DNA from: Deinococcus terrestris
Lineage (GTDB): Bacteria; Deinococcota; Deinococci; Deinococcales; Deinococcaceae
Assembly (NCBI RefSeq): GCF_009377345.1
Contig: NZ_WBSL01000019.1
Span: forward strand, 1-25,778
Length of the DNA: 25,778 nucleotides
Direction: 5' to 3'
The notes beneath the pieces were generated by a model that did not search any database, was not told the origin of the DNA, and worked only from the letters and a program-made list of their open reading frames with translations. Below are positions 1-7,044 of this stretch, one piece after another. The position numbers were made by a program, and so were the translations under genes. Position 1 is the first letter of the stretch, and each line of letters begins with the position of its first letter.

Positions 1-1
1 G

Positions 2-106
2 ACCTTTCGCACCTGGTACAACCACGTCCGGCTGCACTCCGCCTTGGGCTACGCCTGCCCCTGGGCTAGGCTCTTGGAGACGGCGAAGTCTCGCAACGCC
101 GCTTGA
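2..106 (+). pseudogene. C-terminal fragment of a DDE integrase-core transposase
   Basis: The plus-strand frame opens at the window edge and ends at TGA 104-106. Its 34 residues contain WYNHVRLHSALGY, the hallmark end of the integrase core (rve_3-type) in IS3/IS481-like transposases. Only the tail is in the window, so it may be a complete insertion sequence continuing upstream or a remnant; the family cannot be decided. The convergent 452-aa gene ends inside this tail, so the element probably inserted at or near the 3' end of that gene. Confidence 0.75.
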
Positions 107-1424
107 AGGATTTTCTGGAGCAGTACCACCACGCTCCTGGCCGGATGAGCTGAAGTTCTTGCGTCGCAATCAGAGTTCGTTCGAGAGCATGTCCAAGTTG
201 GGCATAAGCAGGGATATTCCGGAATTCCGCTTCGGTCGCCCGCCATAGGATGCGGTAATAGTGCCGCTCCCAGCCAGCATCGTGTAGGAGCCGTGTCAGG
301 TGTGTCGCGCCTTCCTGAACGGCCTCTCGGCGGTAGTGGGGATGGATGCTGACGATCCGGCTCAGGCTCCAGATCAGCTCCTGCGGGGTGCAGGCCTCGG
401 CAAACAGCGAAGTGCGGGAATCAGAAGTACCCAGGGAATTTGAAGTCTCTTTTTCAGGTAACGACCACATCAATAGGGGTGAGATTTCAAACTTATCTCC
501 TGTCAGGAGTATTGACTCCCGCACTTCTTGACGCGCCTCCTGTTGGAACTGCCAGGCTGTACGTCCCTTCTTTCGGTCGGCCGTGAGGTCGCGTGGGCAG
601 GCCGGAAGCTCGTGGGCAATCACCCGGGCCCTCATCCCTGGGGCTGGCCGCAAGAGGACTGCGATCCAGGTTCCCGCACAGGCCCGCACCTCGGTGCGTT
701 CCCCAGTCTCGGCGTTCAGGAACGTCGTGGTGGTCCAGGTGCCGCCGCGGTACAGTCTGGGTCCGCCTCTCTCCGCAGTTCGCTCTTGGCCCCCCATGGG
801 GATGGCACCGGAACTCTTGTGGATGAGACCGATGTCCTGCAGTTTTCGGGTGGCCCGTTCACACTGATCGCTCGACAACCGGGTGACGATGGGGAGCAAG
901 TCCAGCACCGTGAAAAAGGTGTAGGTGGTGGTGTGCTCTTGGCTCTGGCCACGGCGCTCAATCAGGGTGTAGGCCGCCTGTGTCAGGGCCCTGAGCACCA
1001 TCAGGGCGTTATGCCGGGCGTCACGGCGCCTGATGTAGGCCTCGACGATAGGACGCGCCCGTTCTACGGCTTCGGCCGCCCGTGCGGCAGGGGTGCCCGG
1101 ACGAGGACGTTTGATTCGGTCCAGCGCGGCGTCAAGACACGCGGGGAGGACGGTTTCAGAGGCGAGGCGAGGTGAGTTCCTGAATTGGCCGATGGGCTGG
1201 CTCGATTTGGGCTGTGGTTGGTGTTCCGGTAACAATCGGGGGTGTACGTTTGCGCGGAAAGCGGCCTCGAAGGAGCGGTTTTTCTTCTGACTTGATACCT
1301 GAGCGTTTACGTTTATCCGCTGCTGGAGAAGTCGCTGCTGCGCTTGCTGCCGCAATAGGACTTCTTCAGGGGTAAACGCTCGGGGTTGAGGGAAAGTCTT
1401 GACAGGGGTGGTTCGGGCAGTCAT
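66..1424 (-). CDS. Plasmid replication-associated protein, winged-helix-like (452 aa)
   Basis: A long minus-strand gene starts at ATG 1424, with a GGAG ribosome-binding site about 6 bases upstream. The protein is basic. The N-terminal ~110 residues are rich in Q, R and P and look disordered. Residues ~150-235 (TFFTVLDLLPIVTRLSSDQ, then ATRKLQDIGLIHKSSG and a wing-like GTWTTTTFLNAETG) look like a winged-helix DNA-binding unit. There is no nuclease or ATPase motif. It is separated from the probable initiator gene only by the iteron region, which suggests a role in replication or copy control. That role is inferred from context. The last ~20 residues are read from DNA antisense to a transposase tail, so the C-terminus is probably not native. 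Confidence 0.6.
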   Translation of the reverse strand: MTARTTPVKTFPQPRAFTPEEVLLRQQAQQRLLQQRINVNAQVSSQKKNRSFEAAFRANVHPRLLPEHQPQPKSSQPIGQFRNSPRLASETVLPACLDAALDRIKRPRPGTPAARAAEAVERARPIVEAYIRRRDARHNALMVLRALTQAAYTLIERRGQSQEHTTTYTFFTVLDLLPIVTRLSSDQCERATRKLQDIGLIHKSSGAIPMGGQERTAERGGPRLYRGGTWTTTTFLNAETGERTEVRACAGTWIAVLLRPAPGMRARVIAHELPACPRDLTADRKKGRTAWQFQQEARQEVRESILLTGDKFEISPLLMWSLPEKETSNSLGTSDSRTSLFAEACTPQELIWSLSRIVSIHPHYRREAVQEGATHLTRLLHDAGWERHYYRILWRATEAEFRNIPAYAQLGHALERTLIATQELQLIRPGAWWYCSRKSFKRRCETSPSPRA

Positions 1425-1764
1425 GTCGCTCCACTTGCAACAGCAGGGGACGCCCCGTAGACTGACCGCTGTTTCAGGTGCTGGTCATCTACAGAGTAGG
1501 ACTGAGCTATCCCGCCGCCAGCGGGATTTTTCAGTGTTGGACTGTGGACTCTCGTGGGTCGTCCTCAGGCAGGTCGGCCTCCAGGGATGGGGCAGCTCCA
1601 GTCATGCTCACGCGGAATAGAGGAGTGCCGGAACCACTGTACTGTCCGCTTTTCGGGCTTCCGGACAATCACGCAAGGCTCTGTACTGGGCTTGACGCTG
1701 CCCTCCTTGATCGCCCCTTATGCGGCTGGCACGAGTAATTTCAAGTTTCAGCCTTGCCTGGCTT
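1425..1764. other. Non-coding stretch between the 452-aa gene and the iterons
   Basis: No credible gene is seen. The short open frames here are not preceded by ribosome-binding sites and lack recognisable domains. The stretch contains a terminator-like hairpin at 1509-1531 and a weaker inverted repeat (TGTCCG at 1643-1648 against CGGACA at 1662-1667). Together with the adjacent iterons it is probably part of the replication origin and the promoter region of the 452-aa gene. Confidence 0.5.
1509..1531 (+). terminator. Terminator-like hairpin with T-run
   Basis: The arms ATCCCGC and GCGGGAT flank the loop CGCCA, and the 3' side runs into TTTTT. The T-run is on the plus strand, so it would stop rightward transcription, although no rightward gene is evident just upstream. 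It may shield the origin from antisense transcription entering from the left. Confidence 0.5.
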
Positions 1765-2057
1765 CGGCAGTCAGGTGTCGCAATAACGTCGCATCTTCGG
1801 CAGTCAGGTGTCGGTGAAAACGACGGGGCACGGCAGTCAGGTGTCGTGGAAACCACCGAATGTCGGCAGGTAGGTGTCGAAATAACACCTCCTGTTCGGC
1901 AGTCAGGTGTCGGTGAAACGCCCGAATATCGTGCGCAAGCGAAAAAGCTTTTCTGTACCGGATCTATCGGCCTGCTTCGGCAATCAGGTGTCGGTAAAAC
2001 GACTGGGGCCGCCCTGAGAAGGAATTTTTACCGGCCCCGTACGGCAGTCAGGTGTCG
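1765..2057 (+). repeat. Iteron array, probable replication origin
   Basis: Seven copies of CGGCAGTCAGGTGTCG lie at 1765-1780, 1798-1813, 1831-1846, 1864-1879 (GT replaces TC), 1897-1912, 1978-1993 (A replaces G) and 2042-2057. The first five are exactly 33 bp apart, about three helical turns, so an initiator would bind one DNA face. Most copies are followed by a short A-rich block such as GTGAAAACGA or GTAAAACGAC, so the functional repeat may be longer than 16 bp. The last copy lies inside the 3' end of the initiator gene. Spacers of 17 bp with repeated flanks rule out CRISPR. Direct repeats beside a probable initiator are the standard design of iteron-controlled plasmid origins. Confidence 0.85.
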
Positions 2058-3449
2058 GGATTTCAGCGTTCCACTTTCCCGCTGGGTCAGTTCAGCGATG
2101 GAGCGTAGAAAAGCTTCGGGCACCTGCAGTTCGACGAAGCTTGCCAGCCAGGTCTCGAAAAATTCTGGCTTGCCCTGCGCCTGATCCATTGCTGCAGCGC
2201 TGCGGACTTCGTAGGACCAGCGCTCATGCAGGCCCAGGGTGCCGAGGAGCTCAAGAGCCGCTTCGAAGCGTTCGAAGGCACGGTTCTGGTTCTTGTGTTC
2301 CCGCAGATCCAGGACTTCCTGCATCAGGCTCGCGCGCTGGAGTAGGAGTTGTACGGGAATGTAGCGAACCGTTGCCCTGTCGCCTGCCGTCTCCCGCAGC
2401 CAGTAGGAGAGTTCGGTCCCGATCTGCTTGGCCCAGAGGTTGGTGGCGGAGTTGGCAGGCAGTTCTACCAGGCCTCGGAAGATCGGCGCGAAGCTGCGTG
2501 GGAAGTACTTGGCCCAAGTGCCCAGCACAATGGTCCACGAGCTGGGGATGGACTGGCCTTCGACTTTGCGGGAGCGGCCGCGGGCCATCACCGCCAGGAC
2601 CCGCTGCCGGGTACCCTCGTCGTCGTCAGGCCCGGCGTCGGGCAGGGTCAGCCACAGGCGCTCCAGATGGAAGAGGCTATCGGTACACCGCAGCAGATCT
2701 TTGGGACGGACACTGCCATTCGGATGCGGCTTGAGACCCAGGGCCTTGGCCAGTTCCCCCGGCTTGATGGTGATGGGGGTGAACAAGTCATCTTGCTCGT
2801 GCTCGAGGGCCTTGGCGGTAAGCAGCCGCCAGACGTCCGAGGTGCGGGGGTCGAGGGTCATGAGCTGCTGGCGCAGGGCGTCTTTTCCCGCGTTCTCCTC
2901 GAAGTAATTCAAGACGAGGCCGTTCTCGAAGGCTTCGTGATACTGGAGGGTCATGTCGTCCCAGCCGTCAGGCCCACGGGTCGCCCGGTCGATCATGACG
3001 GCGGGCTTGTTGCCCATGGTGATCAGGTAGGGCTGGCTCTCAGCAGCGGGGAGAGTGACGGCATCCGGGGCCACTACAGTTGGGAAGTGTCCGGCGGCCA
3101 CCCCGGCGCGCAGCACCCACTGCCAGACCTTCGAGGGGAGGCGGTAATGCTCCCGGAGGGGCACAACATAGAGGATGCGTTCGCGCCAAAGTTGCTTGTC
3201 CGTGCTGTTCCCCGCCCGGACGCGACTGGTCTTGAGCAGGGACGCCACGGTCTCGGGGTCTACTTGCTCACCATGCTGCTCGACCCAGTGTACGGCTGCC
3301 CAGCCTTGGTACAGAGCCTTGAGTTGCTCGAAGGCGGGTCCGCGCGTCGGTAGGGGGTCCGGGAGCTGAGCCTCATCCCCGAAGCGGCGGGACAGCTCCG
3401 CCACGAAACGGGCCATCTCCGTGGCGGGAGGAAGTTTCTGCCGGGGCAT
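2028..3449 (-). CDS. Probable plasmid replication initiator (RepA-like, 473 aa)
   Basis: A long minus-strand gene starts at ATG 3449. TAAAAT lies six bases upstream, so the mRNA is probably leaderless. The protein has no signal peptide or membrane segment. It has a helical N-terminal third, a central region around residues 225-300 (KPGELAKALGLKPHPNGSV, DLLRCTDSLFHLERLWLTL) that looks like a helix-turn-helix unit, and a second one around 330-400 (NLWAKQIGTELSYWLRE, YIPVQLLLQ). Two winged-helix units fit iteron-binding Rep proteins. The gene runs into the iteron array, and its last codons contain the seventh iteron. The assignment rests mainly on this linkage; no catalytic motif confirms it. 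The short tail after LTQRESG may be dictated by the iteron rather than by protein function. Confidence 0.65.
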   Translation of the reverse strand: MPRQKLPPATEMARFVAELSRRFGDEAQLPDPLPTRGPAFEQLKALYQGWAAVHWVEQHGEQVDPETVASLLKTSRVRAGNSTDKQLWRERILYVVPLREHYRLPSKVWQWVLRAGVAAGHFPTVVAPDAVTLPAAESQPYLITMGNKPAVMIDRATRGPDGWDDMTLQYHEAFENGLVLNYFEENAGKDALRQQLMTLDPRTSDVWRLLTAKALEHEQDDLFTPITIKPGELAKALGLKPHPNGSVRPKDLLRCTDSLFHLERLWLTLPDAGPDDDEGTRQRVLAVMARGRSRKVEGQSIPSSWTIVLGTWAKYFPRSFAPIFRGLVELPANSATNLWAKQIGTELSYWLRETAGDRATVRYIPVQLLLQRASLMQEVLDLREHKNQNRAFERFEAALELLGTLGLHERWSYEVRSAAAMDQAQGKPEFFETWLASFVELQVPEAFLRSIAELTQRESGTLKSRHLTAVRGR

Positions 3450-3455
3450 GGGACC

Positions 3456-3461
3456 ATTTTA
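3456..3461 (-). promoter_or_regulatory. -10 element for the initiator gene, leaderless
   Basis: On the minus strand TAAAAT is followed by six bases and then the ATG at 3449, which places the transcription start at or next to the start codon. No good -35 hexamer is visible. Confidence 0.5.
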
Positions 3462-3710
3462 GGGAAGGGGGAAGATCGGATTTGAGCAACAGTGTCGGAG
3501 CGTGAGCCTATACCGTATTCCTGTGCCTCTGGACCATGACGTCACCAGTATTCATGACAACCTCCTGACCTACACCCAGCAAGAGCATTCGGTGCCGGCC
3601 CAATCTTCTCGGGAGGGGTCGTAGGTGATCCTCGGCATGATCTGATTCTCTCCGCTGTGCTGCTCTGGACGGGGGCGAGTATGAATTGGGACGTCGCCTC
3701 GTGACTGGGT

Positions 3711-4157
3711 ATGGGACTTCTCCTGGTTGTCCTTGTCGTTATGTTGCGCGCCAGCTGGCGTGACGTGCGGGCACCTGGCCTCGACATGGTTGCAGCCCTG
3801 CGGAGTCGGGGGGGAGCTGAGGTACCTGTTCTCCAGCAATTGCAGGTATTTCCCCTCTCCGCCCTGACGGAAGTTGACACTATGCTGAGCCAGCGCATTG
3901 CCGCAGTAGAAACGGGAATGATTTTCCTGATCGGCGGCCTGAAGACGGCTGGAGTACTTGGAACCCTAGCCGTGATGCTGGGGACTTGGAGCGCTTTGAC
4001 AGCGATATTTGATGGATTAAAGCCCTACAGCTATCTGTTCGCTGGAGTGGTGGCTGGCGTGCTGATTGCTGGTGAGCGCTTGGAAACGGGGTTACAGCAG
4101 GTGCGGCGCAATAGGGACATGGTGAGCCGCGCTATCGCAGTGTGCAAGGCGGAATAG
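3711..4157 (+). CDS. Hypothetical membrane protein, possibly a truncated gene (148 aa)
   Basis: The frame starts at ATG 3711, with a hydrophobic N-terminus (LLLVVLVVML). Two further hydrophobic segments lie near residues 70-95 (TGMIFLIGGLKTAGVLGTLAVML) and 105-122 (YLFAGVVAGVLIAG). The N-x-x-GTL layout is loosely reminiscent of MotA/TolQ/ExbB proton-channel subunits, but the similarity is too weak to name it. There is no good ribosome-binding site. A TGA at 3702-3704 lies just upstream in the same frame, and the frame before it also encodes a hydrophobic stretch (LILSAVLLWTGASMNW). The gene may therefore be a longer one broken by a stop codon. No clear functional partner is adjacent. Confidence 0.45.
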   Translation: MGLLLVVLVVMLRASWRDVRAPGLDMVAALRSRGGAEVPVLQQLQVFPLSALTEVDTMLSQRIAAVETGMIFLIGGLKTAGVLGTLAVMLGTWSALTAIFDGLKPYSYLFAGVVAGVLIAGERLETGLQQVRRNRDMVSRAIAVCKAE

Positions 4158-4164
4158 GGGATAG

Positions 4165-4884
4165 TTACTCTCCTGTTGCAATGAGCATGCAGGGACGCTC
4201 AATGAGATCGGGGCGTCCGTTCTGGAGGCAGCCGAGCATGGTGTGGAGGAGGGGTTGCCGGGGGCACTGTTGCTCGCCGTACCGCCAGGGCCGGCGCATC
4301 AGGGCGTAGAGATGGTCCTCAGCGAAATGGCTGGTGAGGAAGACGCCAAGGTCGTAGAGGCGGTTGAGCAGTGGCTCTGCAGGGACGGGGACACCCCGAA
4401 GCACTTGATCGAGCTCGCTGGTACGTAAGCGGAGAAGCCGCTGGACCGTCACCGGCTCGATGGGAGTGGGGCGTAGGTAGGTGGCTGGCTGTTGGTGCAG
4501 CAGATAGGGCAGCAGGGGCCGGTAGCGGTGTCGGGCTGGAACAACAGCTAGGGTTCTCGCTGGGAGCTGTGCGCCGGGCTTTTCCAGGAGGGAGGGGAGG
4601 TCCAGTTGGACTCCTCCGGGCCAGATGAGGTGCTGGCCCCCCGGGCCGACCTGCACCCGAGCGAACAGGGTCGTCAGCCGTAGGGTGCGGTGCGTCTCGA
4701 TGTCCAACAGAGGTTGGAGGTCCAGACGATAGGTCTGTTCATGGCCGAGGGTCACCCAGAGCTGGTGGACGCCGGGTTCCACTAAGACCTCGGTGATCCC
4801 GCCCAAAGCGGAGGTTTGTGTCGCGGCCTCTACCGGGATGCTGCACCTCACCTTTGCTCCTCGGGAGCGAGCGTCCACGTCCAT
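4165..4884 (-). CDS. DUF2442-like domain protein with unknown C-terminal extension
   Basis: The chosen start is ATG 4884 (239 aa). An earlier ATG at 5001 would add 39 proline- and arginine-rich residues that are the shadow of the upstream gene. Residues ~30-100 (HQLWVTLGHEQTYRLDLQPL, then TLFARVQVGPGG and LIWPGGVQLDLPSLL) match the DUF2442 pattern: a beta-rich fold with the D-x-x-P-L-L, F-x-x-V and W-P-G-G-x-x-L signatures. DUF2442 proteins are usually about 80-100 aa, so the ~130-residue C-terminal part (RPTPIEPVTVQRLLRLR onward) is unusual and I do not recognise it. The gene overlaps the preceding gene by 37 bases, which suggests translational coupling. The function is unknown. Confidence 0.65.
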   Translation of the reverse strand: MDVDARSRGAKVRCSIPVEAATQTSALGGITEVLVEPGVHQLWVTLGHEQTYRLDLQPLLDIETHRTLRLTTLFARVQVGPGGQHLIWPGGVQLDLPSLLEKPGAQLPARTLAVVPARHRYRPLLPYLLHQQPATYLRPTPIEPVTVQRLLRLRTSELDQVLRGVPVPAEPLLNRLYDLGVFLTSHFAEDHLYALMRRPWRYGEQQCPRQPLLHTMLGCLQNGRPDLIERPCMLIATGE

Positions 4885-5480
4885 CCGCCACCCGCTGCGT
4901 GGGGGTAGAGGGTCGCTTCCACCTGTGCGAGCGCGCCGTCCAAGATGGCAGCAAGGGGTGTGGGCCAGATTGTCGCCGTGCGCCGGGAGGGACTGTGCCA
5001 CTGCCAGTGCAGCAGTTGGATGAGGCCGCTTCCGCAGAGGCCCAGGGCCTGCCGGAGGGCCAGTGCGAGGTCAAGCAGGCGCCTATGGAGGAGCGGTAGG
5101 TGAACGGCATATCGCGCTTGGAGGGCGGCAAGAACGGTGCTGTCAATGCCGTAGGTCCGGAGTATCTGGTCTGGGGTGGCGGGGAGATCAGGCAGCGTGG
5201 GCAGGCACGCTTTCATCGGGCGGTAAAAGGCGGCTGCATTGGTGCTGAGAACGACACGCAGGTGGCCCAAGTAGATCTGTGTAAGGGGGTCGTCGCAAAG
5301 ATCACCGGGCTTGAAGGGCGGCGTATCCAAGTGGAGGCGCGGCTGTTCGTCTTGCCAGAGCGTTTCAACGAGAAGGGCGTAGTCCCCGTCTAGGAGCAGC
5401 CACCACCGGCAGTGCGCTTCGGGGACGACCCGCTGGAGGCGCCAGGGAGGAGGAGGCAGGAACGAGGGACCATGGGACAT
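4848..5480 (-). CDS. Unknown protein, first gene of a two-gene operon (210 aa)
   Basis: The start is ATG 5480, with TACATT seven bases upstream (likely leaderless). The 210-aa product is soluble-looking and rich in leucine, proline and tryptophan, with helical segments around residues 110-165 (LAALQARYAVHLPLLHRRLL, LALALRQALGLCGSGLIQLL). I recognise no domain. It shares its promoter region with the divergent XRE regulator and overlaps the DUF2442-like gene, so the two products probably act together. The pair could be a toxin-antitoxin-like, defence or plasmid-maintenance unit, but the sequence does not show which. Confidence 0.6.
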   Translation of the reverse strand: MSHGPSFLPPPPWRLQRVVPEAHCRWWLLLDGDYALLVETLWQDEQPRLHLDTPPFKPGDLCDDPLTQIYLGHLRVVLSTNAAAFYRPMKACLPTLPDLPATPDQILRTYGIDSTVLAALQARYAVHLPLLHRRLLDLALALRQALGLCGSGLIQLLHWQWHSPSRRTATIWPTPLAAILDGALAQVEATLYPHAAGGGWTWTLAPEEQR

Positions 5481-5487
5481 CGGGCGG

Positions 5488-5493
5488 AATGTA
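5488..5493 (-). promoter_or_regulatory. -10 element for the 210-aa gene
   Basis: On the minus strand TACATT lies seven bases before ATG 5480. It abuts the 25-bp palindrome, so a protein bound there would cover the promoter spacer and -35 region. Confidence 0.4.
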
Positions 5494-5518
5494 TCAAATC
5501 AGATGACATCTGATTTGA
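5494..5518. promoter_or_regulatory. 25-bp perfect palindrome, probable XRE operator
   Basis: The arms TCAAATCAGATG (5494-5505) and CATCTGATTTGA (5507-5518) are exact reverse complements around a single central A at 5506. The site lies in the 76-bp gap between the divergent 210-aa gene and the XRE regulator and abuts the -10 of the former. XRE-family dimers bind such sites, so this is most likely the operator for autoregulation and for repression of the unknown pair. Confidence 0.7.
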
Positions 5519-5556
5519 AGTAGCGAAGAAGTGAAGGGAGCGGGAAGCCTGACGGG

Positions 5557-5844
5557 ATGTCTGTGAAACGCCGCTCCTCTGCCCTCTCGATCCAAGAGGT
5601 GCAGTACCTAGAACGACTGGGGGCTCATATCCGCGCCTTGCGGCAGGCTCATGAGCTAGGGCTGGACGAGCTGGCCGACCGCGCGGGCCTGCACCGCACA
5701 CACCTGTGGAAGATCGAGAAGGGCCAGTTGAATGCAGGCGCGATCAGCTACGTGCGCTTGGCCAGCCAGCTTGGAGTAGCGCCCGGGGAGCTGTTCCCCG
5801 CGTTCCCGCTACCGCCGGATCAGGCGCAGCGTGAGCCGTCTTAA
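5557..5844 (+). CDS. XRE-family transcriptional regulator (95 aa)
   Basis: A compact helix-turn-helix protein of the HTH_3/XRE family. Residues ~18-76 read YLERLGAHIRALRQAHELG, LDELADRAGLHRTHLWKIEKG and YVRLASQLGVAPGELF, the complete five-helix Cro/CI fold. The start ATG 5557 is preceded by purine-rich DNA (GGGAGCGGGAAG). It has no sensor or peptidase domain, so it is probably a simple repressor or antitoxin-like regulator. It is divergent from the 210-aa and DUF2442-like genes and faces the palindrome at 5494-5518. The recombinase gene starts 42 bases after its end, so the two could be co-transcribed. Confidence 0.85.
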   Translation: MSVKRRSSALSIQEVQYLERLGAHIRALRQAHELGLDELADRAGLHRTHLWKIEKGQLNAGAISYVRLASQLGVAPGELFPAFPLPPDQAQREPS

Positions 5845-5886
5845 ATTGCATTCGGGGGAGCAGGGACCTAAAGTGCCAAACCTTAT

Positions 5887-7044
5887 ATGCCGCTGTCCGT
5901 CCTTACCATGCCCGAATCCGTACCCTACTTTCAGATCATTGATGAGGCGGGCCATCCTGTCCACGAAGCGGATCTGTTCCTGCGGGACACCTGCGCCCGT
6001 CTCGGGCTGTTGACCACCCAACGCAGCTACGCCTTTGCCCTCCTGGACTGGCTCCAATTCCTGCATGGGCGGCGCAGAAAAGTGAACGAGGTAAGCCGCC
6101 AGGACGTGGTGGACTACCTCCTGGAATTGAGAACCAAGGCTAACCCCCAACGGGCTCGCCGCTCTGCGGCGGCGCCCCGGCCGGGCAGCATCAACGCCGT
6201 CACCGGCAAGAGTACGCTGCGCCCGGGGTATGCTCCAGCCACGATCAAGCAGCGGCTCACGGTGGTGGGCCTGTTCTACGACGTCCTGGAGAGCGCGGCT
6301 CTGGGCCCTCCCCAGCATCCGCTGGGCCGGATAAAACCTGGGGTGATCGCCTCCGACCCCAAGTCTTACCACTACCACCAAGTCCGGGCGTTTCGTCAAC
6401 GCGTGCCGCAGCGCACAGCCCACGCCCTGCCCGCCGATCTGCTGCAGCGCTTTCGGGATGTTCCCAGTTCAGCCCGGGACCGGGCATTGATTGAGGCGCT
6501 GTTTTGCACGGCAGGTCGCGCCATGGAAGTGCTCGCCATGACGGTCGGCGACATTCAATGGGAAGCGCGTAAGGTCATGCTGACGACGAAAGGGCAAGCC
6601 TTTAAGACAGCGGTGGCCGTATCCAGTCGCTTACTGGTTCTGCTCAGGGACTATCTGGCGGAAAGACCAGGCCCTGCCGCGCCGGGCGATCCCCTCTGGC
6701 TGATGGAGCGGGGAAAGGTGCGCCCTATGACCTATACCGCTCTGCGGGCTGTCTTGCGACGCCTGAACACGGAATTCGGCAGCAACGTCACGGCCCACGA
6801 TTTCAGGGCGACCAGCGCCACAGCACTGGCTAGTAGTGCCGATCTGCCCCTGTTGGCGGTGAAGCGGCACCTGCGGCACCGGGACTTGCTCTCCACGCAA
6901 CGCTATCTGGGGGTTGATGGCATCTATGACGCCGCGAGGATCAGCGCCCGAATCGACTCTTTTGCAGAGTTAGATGATGTAGATGTGGCCGAGGGATACG
7001 ACGCCGAGGCCTTTAACAGAGTGTTTGGCAGTGGAACGCAATGA
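5887..7044 (+). CDS. Tyrosine recombinase, TnpA-like (385 aa)
   Basis: A site-specific tyrosine recombinase (phage integrase family). The N-terminal SAM-like core-binding part is at ~25-165, with a basic insertion around 105-130. The catalytic domain follows with all residues in place: Arg211 in TAGRAMEV, Lys in TTKGQ, His304-x-x-Arg307 in TAHDFRATSAT, His331 in LRHRD and Tyr340 in TQRYLG. The start could also be ATG 5908, because neither ATG has a clear ribosome-binding site. It overlaps the next recombinase by four bases (ATGA), so the two are translated together. Size and order resemble TnpA of Tn554 (361 aa), which moves by recombination without target duplication. The acidic C-terminal tail is unusual. 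Confidence 0.9.
   Translation: MPLSVLTMPESVPYFQIIDEAGHPVHEADLFLRDTCARLGLLTTQRSYAFALLDWLQFLHGRRRKVNEVSRQDVVDYLLELRTKANPQRARRSAAAPRPGSINAVTGKSTLRPGYAPATIKQRLTVVGLFYDVLESAALGPPQHPLGRIKPGVIASDPKSYHYHQVRAFRQRVPQRTAHALPADLLQRFRDVPSSARDRALIEALFCTAGRAMEVLAMTVGDIQWEARKVMLTTKGQAFKTAVAVSSRLLVLLRDYLAERPGPAAPGDPLWLMERGKVRPMTYTALRAVLRRLNTEFGSNVTAHDFRATSATALASSADLPLLAVKRHLRHRDLLSTQRYLGVDGIYDAARISARIDSFAELDDVDVAEGYDAEAFNRVFGSGTQ

Noticed and set aside
528..1175. A 215-codon plus-strand open frame opposite the 452-aa gene
   Set aside because: It lies wholly antisense to a better-supported gene and its translation is Gly/Arg/Pro-rich with no domain.
1305..1325. DnaA box (TTTATCCGC near 1312)
   Set aside because: It has at least two mismatches to TTATCCACA and lies inside a coding region.
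1765..2057. CRISPR array
   Set aside because: Repeats are 16 bp with 17-bp gaps, the flanks are themselves similar, there are no cas genes, and the array adjoins a replication initiator.
2349..3353. A 334-codon plus-strand open frame opposite the initiator gene
   Set aside because: It is antisense shadow coding of high-GC DNA, with no promoter or domain; the minus-strand gene has a good promoter.
4885..5001. Earlier start (ATG 5001) for the DUF2442-like gene
   Set aside because: The added residues are the out-of-frame reading of the preceding gene and show no domain continuity.
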